From positions 1-6,162 of the forward strand of contig DANX01000114.1 in the NCBI GenBank assembly GCA_002502295.1: a DNA stretch of 6,162 nt. The letters run 5' to 3'. The notes below the pieces were generated by a model. It ran no database searches. It worked only from the letters and a program-made list of their open reading frames with translations, and was not told where the DNA came from. The translations under genes were made by a program, and so were the position numbers. This DNA comes from Euryarchaeota archaeon UBA561. Its GTDB lineage: Archaea > Thermoplasmatota > Poseidoniia > Poseidoniales > Poseidoniaceae. Shown in pieces: positions 1 through 6,162 of the stretch. Position 1 is the first letter of the stretch; every line of letters starts with the position of its first letter.

Positions 1-567
1 TTGGGCAGCGATGGCGTTTCAACACACACCTCCATCGGCACCGTTTGGGCCTTCCATCTGTCCAGACTATCCTACCAGTTTTCATCCTCCATCAGCGGCA
101 TGGAAGTCGCCTTTAGCGGTGGAGCGGTCGTCACCAACCACCCCGAGTTCAACCCGTATGTCGTCATCCCACCCTCTGACCGAGGAGGCCCCGGTCCTCG
201 CTTCGCTGCGACCATCCCCTCACTCCACCCAACGGCTTCAAGCGAAAGCGGAGCCGGCGAACTGGAACTTGACATTGAGATGGTGCACCGAACCTCGTTG
301 GCTTCAACGCCGGCCTACGAAGTTCGAAGGGGATGGTCAGAACCGTACGGAACAGCCATCGCCAACGAGGCTGGAATCGGTCTTGTAGCGAGCGAAGATT
401 GGACCGTTTATCCGGGCCGGTTGGACCTGCTTACGGATTACGTGGGCTGGGTCCCCGACCCGAGTTATGGCACGTCGGAAGCGGTTTGGCACACCAATGG
501 AGAAGTGATTGAGTTCACGCTTCAGTTAGCCACGCTGGACGTCACGGCACGGGAGGTCTTGGTATGA
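1..567 (+). CDS. Partial secreted/pilin-like protein, C-terminal part (5' end outside window)
   Basis: Not recognised by name. The frame is open from the first base, which is TTG with no room for a ribosome binding site, so this is best read as the 3' part of a longer gene; about 188 residues are visible. They contain no membrane helix and look like a beta-rich ectodomain: a Gly-Gly-Ala-Val turn at residues 40-43, P-E-F at 48-50, a Pro/Gly-rich stretch at 57-67 and alternating hydrophobic strands to the end (EFTLQLATLDVTAREVLV, 171-188). From memory, the order 'GGAV - PEF - hydrophobic strands' recalls the C-terminal half of haloarchaeal pilin-like proteins such as DUF7289, whose missing N-terminus would carry the class III signal peptide. 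The stop overlaps the start of the next gene (ATGA), so the two are co-translated and probably act in one envelope or pilus-like structure. The coding frame is well supported; the family assignment is tentative. Confidence 0.72.
   Translation: MGSDGVSTHTSIGTVWAFHLSRLSYQFSSSISGMEVAFSGGAVVTNHPEFNPYVVIPPSDRGGPGPRFAATIPSLHPTASSESGAGELELDIEMVHRTSLASTPAYEVRRGWSEPYGTAIANEAGIGLVASEDWTVYPGRLDLLTDYVGWVPDPSYGTSEAVWHTNGEVIEFTLQLATLDVTAREVLV
552..557 (+). promoter_or_regulatory. Shine-Dalgarno site GGAGGT for the pilin-like gene
   Basis: GGAGGT lies six bases before the ATG at 564, inside the last codons of the upstream gene. With the ATGA stop/start overlap it supports both the choice of start at 564 and translational coupling of the two genes. 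Confidence 0.8.
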
Positions 568-1043
568 GACGGCATCAACTTACCAGCGACACGCGGGCTG
601 CTGCAACGGAGCTCGGCTACATCTTCACGTTCCTCCTCGGCGTACTTCTGATGAGCACGTTCAGTGTCTGGGCGTGGGACATTGAAACAGACACCCGGCT
701 GCGTTGGAACGAAGAGGCCATTCAAGCCAACATGGACGACATTGCTGCTGCCGTCGAACGAGCCGACGAAGCAAGCCGTCTAGGAAGCAACGTTTCGTAC
801 GGCGAGGAAATTGCTTGGCGCCCAACCGAAGCCGATGAATCCCTCTTTTGGATTGAACTTCACGAAACGTCCCTCATCCTCATTGATGAGGGAGGGCCCC
901 TTGACACGGAAATTTCACTCTCGGGTACTGGCTTTGGAACCCACGAGGGGCGAATACCGCTAGCGGGCGTTGAACGAATTTGGGTGGTTCACGATGAAGG
1001 CATCACGTTCTTATCGCTTGACAGACCGCAGGCTGTTCAATGA
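564..1043 (+). CDS. Small pilin-like membrane protein with archaeal class III-type N-terminus
   Basis: A 159-residue protein, probably a minor pilin-like or pseudopilin-like envelope component. A basic N-terminus (MRRHQLTSDTR) is followed by A-A-A-T-E-L-G-Y and a hydrophobic helix at about residues 17-38. If prepilin peptidase cuts after R11, the Glu at 16 falls at +5, as in type IV pilins; the usual Gly at -1 is absent, and a cut after A12 is also possible. Residues 45-73 look like the amphipathic continuation of the pilin helix (RWNEEAIQANMDDIAAAVER), and 85-155 are beta-strand-like. From memory, this order (short helix, 'ELGY' hydrophobic core, amphipathic helix, small beta domain) matches haloarchaeal DUF7266-type proteins. 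The start is fixed by a good GGAGGT site and the ATGA overlap with the upstream gene. It ends one base from the stop of the convergent gene. A plain single-pass membrane protein is the main alternative. Confidence 0.8.
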   Translation: MRRHQLTSDTRAAATELGYIFTFLLGVLLMSTFSVWAWDIETDTRLRWNEEAIQANMDDIAAAVERADEASRLGSNVSYGEEIAWRPTEADESLFWIELHETSLILIDEGGPLDTEISLSGTGFGTHEGRIPLAGVERIWVVHDEGITFLSLDRPQAVQ

Positions 1044-1044
1044 G

Positions 1045-3570
1045 TCAACGGCTCATGACTGCCCGATGAACCATGCTTTGGACCTCGCGCATGCGGGTTT
1101 TTGCTCCGAGTTCTCGGAAAACGGTCAAGGCGCGTTGCAAGTATTCCATGCGCCCTTGACGGTCCGGGGCCACCCCTCCAAGGCGCGTCAACAATTCTCC
1201 AATTTGCATTCGCAAATCGTTGGCTTCTGCTAAAATAAGGGCTTGACTGTAGTGTTCGACGGCTTCCACCGTTCGTCCCGCATCGTGGAGAACTTCTCCA
1301 AGAAGCATCGTGATTTCAACCAATGATTGGACATCCCCAGCCTCATTCATCGCTTCAAGCGCTTCTGTGTAGTGGAAAAGCGCCAACTCGGACTGCTCAA
1401 CTTTGGAGTAATAACGACCCAACACCGACTGCGCCCTCGCATGCAGGACCACATCGCCAAGGGCAGAGGTTCGTTCGTGTGAGGCCATGGCATGGTCCCT
1501 CGCTCGGTCAACCTCACCAAGCTCAATCAAGGACCGTGCAAGTGTAATTTGACTGTAAATCAGTTCGTCATCGTTGGAACTAGCGAGGATGGCTTCGACT
1601 TCCCCATAGGCCTCAAGGGCCTTGTTTCGTTCGTTTTTCCGGCGGAGAAGGTAGCCGATGTTGTTGTACGTTCGGGCTGCCCAGCGAGCATGCCCGAGCG
1701 AAATGTAGTGCTTAAGCGCCGACTTGTGCCGACTCAATGAAAGATCGCTGTTTCCTTGTTTGCGGCTTACGTCTGCCAGAGAGGACAAGATCTCGGCTTG
1801 AACAAGTTCATCCGTGTTATCCTTCGCTAGTTCAAGGGTGGCGTTCAGCACGTTTTCGGCTTCGTCGAGGCGACCGAGAAGCGCAAGAATATCCCCCTGA
1901 AGTTGAGCCATGCGAATGACGACTTCGGCATTGAGATCCGTCGTCTCAATCTGCTCGATCAAAGCGAGCAATTCCATGTACCCTTGAGAGACCAACTGAC
2001 GACCTTCTCGAACCACCAATTCAGAGGCCTCCTCAAATTGACTGGATTTGATGGTGTGGTAGATCAATTCCATCAGCATGTCATGAGATGATGTTTGTTT
2101 CTGATACCATTCAACACATTTGGCGTGGAATTCCTCACGCAAGGCTTTGGACAGGCTACGAAGCAAAAACTCTCGGATGAGATCGTGAACGTCGTAGGTT
2201 TCAGCGTCGGCTTGTCGAGCGAGGCCCGATTCAACGAGACTGTCCAATTCATCGGTGTTGAGGTTCTGCTGAGCGAGGGCTGCCAAATGGACTGGCTCCC
2301 GGAAAACAGAAAGTGCCGAAAGGACACGTTTCTGCTCTGCACTTAGCTTGGAAAAGATTTCAACCGTGACGTAATTTTCCAGCGTTTCGTGGAAAGCTCC
2401 AGCGGATGCTCCTCGGTTAATCAATTCCAACACGAGCGGATGACCACGTGAAAGACCGTGAATGTGAAGCCATTGCTCGTCTTCCATGGTTTCGAAACTG
2501 GTGAGGAGCTTCCGTCCTGATTCGGGGTCCAGACCGTCGAGTGGAAGGACCAAACTCGCAATCCTTCCTTCGGCATCTTTGGTTGGAACAACGGGCTTGA
2601 ACGAGCGTGAAAAAAGGACCAACCCGATTTTTTCATCGCTTCCGAGCAGAGCCAATGACATGGCTTGAAAGGTCTGATGAAGCACCGTGTCCGAAACCTT
2701 GTGGAAGTCATCAATAACAAGCAAGGATGGTGTTCCTGCCAAGGCTTCAACCAGGAGCCGGGCAGCGTCGGCAGGCTGAGGTACGGGTGTTGCTGCAAGA
2801 TAGGTCGAAAAATCTGGATTACCCATGCTGGAGAGCCAATCGGCGACGGATTCGAAGAAGGATCGGGACCCTTCCCAGTCTTGGCAGCGATGGTACAGTA
2901 AATTACGGCGATGCATGAACCGCTCAATCAATTTCGAGGCAACGGTGGTTTTTCCAATGCCTGCAATTCCCGGCACGAGCAGGGTTGTTGCCCTCGCTTC
3001 CAGAAGGTTGACCATGTTGTCCAACTCAGTCGTGCGACCGTAGAAGTGGCGGAGACGTGGCAGATCGGCGAGAGAGGTAACCAGTTGCTTCTCCACGTGT
3101 TTTGACAAGTCACGTTCAACCAAATCTGCGGATAAATTGCGTACGTCGAGGCAGTTGTTTTCGTCGATGTAGCGAATGATGTCTACCGGACGCATCTCAA
3201 AGGGAAGCACACCCTTGGCAGCACCAAGCGTGGTTGAGATGGCGGGTTGATCGTCCAGTATACAGCGCACAGGGAGTTCTGAGAGACGGTCCCATGTTTC
3301 GTTGGCCAACGAGACGCCACTATCGGTCAGAAAATACGCCTTGCGTTTTCGGGAGACGCCTTTGACGTGGGCCTGACGTTCAACCAGGATGCCTTGGTCT
3401 TTCAACCCGGCAATGGCTCGAGGTACGTTTGAACGCGCAATGGCAACGGCGTTAGCAATGCCCATCTGAGACAGAGCAAAGGGGACTTCGATGCTGTCCT
3501 TAAAGTCGGAATAATCCAACAGGTGAAGCAGGATGCGTTCCTGCACGCCGGGTTTTGCCTGTGCGGCCAT
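1045..3570 (-). CDS. wHTH-STAND NTPase-TPR protein (MalT/NB-ARC-like signal-transducing ATPase, putative regulator)
   Basis: A complete 841-residue cytoplasmic STAND-type P-loop NTPase. Residues 9-95 form a winged helix with a probable recognition helix near ARSNVPRAIAGLKDQGIL (45-62) and a basic wing (SRKRKAYFLT), as in archaeal wHTH regulators. The NTPase begins at FYGRTTEL (176-183). Its motifs are Walker A G-IAGI-GKTT (201-209), Walker B LLVIDDFH (283-290), a sensor-like LVLFSRS (317-323), the GHPL counterpart of the NB-ARC GLPL/GxP motif (376-379) and an MHD-like VHD (461-463) in a second winged helix (about 405-475). Residues 551-823 hold about seven tetratricopeptide-like repeats of 39-40 residues, the usual ligand- or partner-sensing part in MalT-like proteins. 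By family knowledge, nucleotide exchange and oligomerisation would switch it on and the N-terminal wHTH would act on DNA; the target is unknown. The ATG at 3570 follows GAGGG with 7-base spacing. It lies 17 bases behind the surface-protein gene, so it is probably co-transcribed. A defence STAND (Avs-like) is a weaker alternative because no effector nuclease or protease domain is seen. Confidence 0.92.
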   Translation of the reverse strand: MAAQAKPGVQERILLHLLDYSDFKDSIEVPFALSQMGIANAVAIARSNVPRAIAGLKDQGILVERQAHVKGVSRKRKAYFLTDSGVSLANETWDRLSELPVRCILDDQPAISTTLGAAKGVLPFEMRPVDIIRYIDENNCLDVRNLSADLVERDLSKHVEKQLVTSLADLPRLRHFYGRTTELDNMVNLLEARATTLLVPGIAGIGKTTVASKLIERFMHRRNLLYHRCQDWEGSRSFFESVADWLSSMGNPDFSTYLAATPVPQPADAARLLVEALAGTPSLLVIDDFHKVSDTVLHQTFQAMSLALLGSDEKIGLVLFSRSFKPVVPTKDAEGRIASLVLPLDGLDPESGRKLLTSFETMEDEQWLHIHGLSRGHPLVLELINRGASAGAFHETLENYVTVEIFSKLSAEQKRVLSALSVFREPVHLAALAQQNLNTDELDSLVESGLARQADAETYDVHDLIREFLLRSLSKALREEFHAKCVEWYQKQTSSHDMLMELIYHTIKSSQFEEASELVVREGRQLVSQGYMELLALIEQIETTDLNAEVVIRMAQLQGDILALLGRLDEAENVLNATLELAKDNTDELVQAEILSSLADVSRKQGNSDLSLSRHKSALKHYISLGHARWAARTYNNIGYLLRRKNERNKALEAYGEVEAILASSNDDELIYSQITLARSLIELGEVDRARDHAMASHERTSALGDVVLHARAQSVLGRYYSKVEQSELALFHYTEALEAMNEAGDVQSLVEITMLLGEVLHDAGRTVEAVEHYSQALILAEANDLRMQIGELLTRLGGVAPDRQGRMEYLQRALTVFRELGAKTRMREVQSMVHRAVMSR
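1084..1102 (+). terminator. Possible hairpin-T5 terminator of the + strand operon
   Basis: About 40 bases past the pilin-like stop, bases 1084-1088 (CTCGC) can pair with 1093-1097 (GCGGG, one G-U pair) around the loop GCAT, and five T residues follow directly at 1098-1102. The structure sits antisense within the last codons of the STAND gene, where the 1-base convergent gap leaves no other room for a terminator. The stem is short, and the bases are also constrained by coding, so it may be chance. Confidence 0.3.
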
Positions 3571-3577
3571 GCCTCAT

Positions 3578-3582
3578 CCCTC
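3578..3582 (-). promoter_or_regulatory. Shine-Dalgarno site GAGGG for the STAND gene
   Basis: On the - strand, GAGGG ends seven bases before the ATG at 3570. It lies wholly in the 17-base gap after the surface-protein stop, so the STAND gene has its own translation signal within the operon. A second GAGG even closer to the ATG (spacing one base) is too near to be used. Confidence 0.65.
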
Positions 3583-3587
3583 AACGA

Positions 3588-6162
3588 TCACTCTTGAGGT
3601 GGTTGCTGGTAGTTGGGGTCAGGCACCCATTGGTTAGTCGCCTGGTCCCAGAGCCAACCTGGATGCTGAGAAGCAGCCGGCGCAGCGGCTTGTGTAGGCG
3701 CCGCTGCTTCCTGAGGAATCACGGGGGTCTGCTTGGCCTTCGCCCACGCATACGGATCTTCTTCAACCACGCTATCGTCTTGTGTCAATTCATCTTCGTC
3801 GGGAATTTCTTCAAATTCAATGAAGAAGAAAGCCCCTGCGCCAAGAAGAACGAGGACGGCCAAAACGATAAGAACGATGGTTACAACGCCCGAACCACCA
3901 TCATCACCGCTGGACACGACAATGGCAAATTCAGCGTCATCGGGCTGTCCTGCGAACTTGAAAACCTGTCCGTCCATCTCAAAGATGACGGCGGAGGAGC
4001 CTTCAACCCCGCTGAGTTGCCCAGCAGTCAGCTGCATGGCCCATGACCCATCCGAGAGCACAGTGGTGGAGTTGATCCGAGAGTTTCCATCGGCAAAGCG
4101 TGCCTCAACGGTGCTTCCCGGGAGCCCTTCACCGGTAAATTCTGCTGGGTTATCCACCGTAATGTCTCCGGTATCAATCCGCTCAACGGTGAACGAAACG
4201 GACCGCACGAGGAAGTTCATCCGTAGCGAGAAGACTTTGGATTCCTGATCGTCCTGTGCGTAAACCACCACGTCGTTCAACGACCATTCGGGAATGTTAT
4301 TCGTTGTCTGCGCCATGTAGGACATCGGGTCGTAAGTCAACCTCCCATTTGGCGTAATGACGATATAGTCGTCATAGAAATCGTCCTCAATGGTTTCGTC
4401 GTCGTCAAAGACATAGAATTCCAAATCGTTTCCGGCGACGCCCGTTCCGTCGGGGTCTGTGAAGAAATCACCGAGCTCAAATTCGATGCCGCCACCGCAT
4501 CGATCAAAACTATTTGAGTTGGCGTCACAGAAGATGGTCCATGTGGAAACCCAGCCTGTTTCGTTGAACACTGGGTCAATGTTTTCGGCGTCAAGTGGAT
4601 TGTTGATGGTCATTCGCCAAACGGAAGTTTCTGAATAATCATCACCGTCGTATGCCCTGACCGAAACAGAGTACACGCTGTCATGAACCAAGTCGGATGT
4701 GTCCCAAGTGGCCATCCACGAACCGTCAACGGCAAAGGTTGTAACCGGTAGCGGGCCATCGTTGAGCACGATACCGTTGGCCAAGTCGGTGATTTCAATC
4801 TCAACACGGGTCACTAAGCCCCCAACGTCTCGTGCTACACCGATAATCTTGGTCTCTTTCGACGCTCGAACAATGTCTCCATCGATGCCGCCGGACGACT
4901 GGTCCTCTGCACCGATCCATGAGAGTTGGAGGTTCGGTGGGAGGTTGTCATTGTTGATGGTGATGGTTCGAGTTTCGACCACACACTGGGAGTCATCGTC
5001 GATGCAGAAGTCGCTGTCAGCAGCCCAAACCTTGACGGTGTAGTCGCCGGTGGGAAGTTCGGAAACTAACCACTCGTATGACCACGTGGTCGAACCTTGC
5101 TGGAAGAATTGCTGTTCGAAATCGTTTGGCCCTTTGATGTTGAACCAAATCTGCTTGACATCGCTGCCGTAGGTTCCTTGGTACGGATCGAAAGCTGTTC
5201 CCTGGAAGAGGACCTTGCCATTTTGGTGAACGCTTCCTTGGGTCGGCAAATCAACCAAAAGGGTTGGCGGCACAAGGTTGAGTTTGTACTGTCTGACTTC
5301 GATAGGAGAGTAATCCAATCCATCATAGGAACGAATGCGGAAGGTGATGTCGCCCTCTCCTTCTGGGTGAGCGGCTCCGTCCCATTCATACACCCAGTCT
5401 TTGAACGGATGTGTTGCCATGGTAATCTCGCCATTCGACCCCGACGAATCAGAGGCATAGAACCAATCGCTGGAACCGGGTGGTTGAATCTCGACACGTT
5501 TCACCGTACCAAACTGTGCTTGCTTAGCCGTGTTGTCGTTTGCATAGGGCCACTTTGCGCCATCCCATGCCTGACCGGTGATGCGGACGGTGGTGGCGTA
5601 CGAGTAGCCGTCGGGTTCATTCACGCTCACACCCGGTCGCAAATTTTCGAGGTTGATGATGTCGTCAACGGGTCCCGAAAGGACGTAAGAAAAGTCATCT
5701 CGGCCGCTTCCGAATTTGAAGGCTTCAACGCTGTAAAATGGCCGCTCACGACCGTTGATGCAGTCGCTGTCATCGCCGTCAACGAAGGTGTCGCCATCGT
5801 TGTCAATCCCGTCAGCGCAGGAATCTTCGTCAATGGTCACTGGCGGATTTCCAGAACCTGGAATGATTGCATTCTTATCTCCAACTTGGTGATTCCAATT
5901 GCGGTCAAGAAGGAAGTCGGATGGAAGGGAAACCTGTGGCGTAAATCCAAAGGCATCAGTGGTGAGTTCGTAAAGCGGTAGACCGGTCGAATCTTTGATG
6001 ATGACCGTGGCGCCTTCAACGTTGGAGTTCTTGGCCTTCACTTGGTAGCGAACCAATTCACCTTCACGAACTTGGGAACCCCATGCTGTGTTTTGGTTTT
6101 GGACGTGTATCATAGAAGAATCAAAGTTTTGCAGGTCGGCGAAGGAGAAGACGGTGGCGTTT
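3588..6162 (-). CDS. Partial large Ig/cadherin-domain surface protein with C-terminal membrane anchor and WLWD tail
   Basis: The frame runs without a stop to the window edge, so the gene is 5'-truncated; about 857 residues are visible. Numbering here starts at the internal Met at 6113. The visible order is: a small beta domain ending a larger upstream part (1-62); a Cys-bounded D/N/G-rich loop (99-118) like the MopE-type C-DG-DND-D motif; three Ig-like beta domains (about 125-280, 282-388 and 390-505), each ending in a strand pair such as GDYTVKVWAAD or VYSVSVRAYDG; a cadherin-like (CADG-type) domain with FFTDPDG and a dense acidic patch (506-636); and a Big_6-like Ig domain with GEGLPGSTVEARF and DGSW (637-731). 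A membrane helix follows (743-765), then an acidic stretch (766-786), a Pro/Ala-rich linker and the ending PGWLWDQATNQWVPDPNY (818-835). The fold suggests a type I cell-surface protein for adhesion, polymer binding or sensing, with no enzyme site visible. The signal peptide would lie outside the window. Exact domain borders are approximate. Confidence 0.9.
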   Translation of the reverse strand, partial: NATVFSFADLQNFDSSMIHVQNQNTAWGSQVREGELVRYQVKAKNSNVEGATVIIKDSTGLPLYELTTDAFGFTPQVSLPSDFLLDRNWNHQVGDKNAIIPGSGNPPVTIDEDSCADGIDNDGDTFVDGDDSDCINGRERPFYSVEAFKFGSGRDDFSYVLSGPVDDIINLENLRPGVSVNEPDGYSYATTVRITGQAWDGAKWPYANDNTAKQAQFGTVKRVEIQPPGSSDWFYASDSSGSNGEITMATHPFKDWVYEWDGAAHPEGEGDITFRIRSYDGLDYSPIEVRQYKLNLVPPTLLVDLPTQGSVHQNGKVLFQGTAFDPYQGTYGSDVKQIWFNIKGPNDFEQQFFQQGSTTWSYEWLVSELPTGDYTVKVWAADSDFCIDDDSQCVVETRTITINNDNLPPNLQLSWIGAEDQSSGGIDGDIVRASKETKIIGVARDVGGLVTRVEIEITDLANGIVLNDGPLPVTTFAVDGSWMATWDTSDLVHDSVYSVSVRAYDGDDYSETSVWRMTINNPLDAENIDPVFNETGWVSTWTIFCDANSNSFDRCGGGIEFELGDFFTDPDGTGVAGNDLEFYVFDDDETIEDDFYDDYIVITPNGRLTYDPMSYMAQTTNNIPEWSLNDVVVYAQDDQESKVFSLRMNFLVRSVSFTVERIDTGDITVDNPAEFTGEGLPGSTVEARFADGNSRINSTTVLSDGSWAMQLTAGQLSGVEGSSAVIFEMDGQVFKFAGQPDDAEFAIVVSSGDDGGSGVVTIVLIVLAVLVLLGAGAFFFIEFEEIPDEDELTQDDSVVEEDPYAWAKAKQTPVIPQEAAAPTQAAAPAASQHPGWLWDQATNQWVPDPNYQQPPQE

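Noticed and set aside
1..3. TTG at base 1 as a true start codon
   Set aside because: It is simply the first in-frame codon of the window; no ribosome binding site can be seen and the protein lacks the N-terminal export signal expected for its type.
11..388. Alternative + strand frame of 125 codons overlapping the partial gene
   Set aside because: Its product is Pro/Ser/Thr-rich low-complexity text without domains, and only the 1-567 frame leads into the ATGA overlap with the next gene.
448..468. WVPDPSY in the partial + strand protein resembles WVPDPNY at the end of the surface protein
   Set aside because: In the first case it lies inside a beta-rich domain, without the WLWD part, the membrane helix or the tail context. 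Probably coincidence.
1040..1056. Inverted repeat ATGAG-7 nt-CTCAT across the convergent stops
   Set aside because: Only five A/T-containing pairs with no following T-run; expected by chance and too weak for a terminator.
1045..3570. Antiviral STAND (Avs-like) defence gene
   Set aside because: The N-terminus is a winged helix, not a nuclease, protease, SIR2 or TIR effector, and the neighbours are envelope genes with no other defence or mobile genes in view.
5097..5981. Long + strand reading frame of 294 codons opposite the surface gene
   Set aside because: It is antisense to a clearly real protein with recognisable domains, and its translation shows no recognisable domain. A shadow frame.
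3588..6113. Start of the surface-protein gene at the ATG at 6113
   Set aside because: The same frame continues upstream without a stop to the window edge (…FADLQNFDSS before this Met), there is no signal peptide after it, and the sequence starts mid-domain. The Met is internal.

Overview
The window most resembles genomic DNA of a planktonic euryarchaeon, probably Marine Group II (Candidatus Poseidoniales) or a relative in the Thermoplasmatota. Evidence seen directly: mid-range GC, tightly packed TGA-terminated genes, and clear Shine-Dalgarno sites. Evidence from protein architecture, recalled rather than searched: a large Ig-domain surface protein with one C-terminal membrane helix, an acidic Pro/Ala-rich tail and a W-L-W-D...QWVPDP ending; pilin-like proteins with an archaeal N-terminus; and an archaeal-style wHTH-STAND-TPR protein. 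No rRNA, tRNA, mobile element or CRISPR array is visible.

Layout: two operons converge with one base between their stop codons (base 1044). On the left, the + strand carries the 3' part of a gene that enters from outside the window (1-567). It overlaps by ATGA with a small pilin-like gene (564-1043). Both look like secreted or membrane pilin-superfamily minor components, of the kind that occur in clusters in euryarchaea. On the right, the - strand carries a long surface-protein gene that is open to the window edge (6162-3588), so its start and signal peptide lie outside. It is followed after 17 bases by a complete 841-residue STAND-type NTPase (3570-1045). Almost every base is coding, and no gene-free stretch exceeds 17 bases.

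How the parts may work together: the surface protein has an outer region of several Ig/cadherin-like domains, three Cys-bounded acidic loops, a membrane helix and a short inner tail. The STAND protein is predicted to be cytoplasmic, with an N-terminal DNA-binding-type winged helix, a complete-looking NTPase switch and seven regular TPRs. Their close co-directional arrangement suggests co-expression. A surface-to-regulator link is an inference, not something the sequence proves. Promoters of both operons lie outside the window. A weak hairpin plus T5 just past the + operon (1084-1102, inside the opposing gene) is the only terminator-like structure found.
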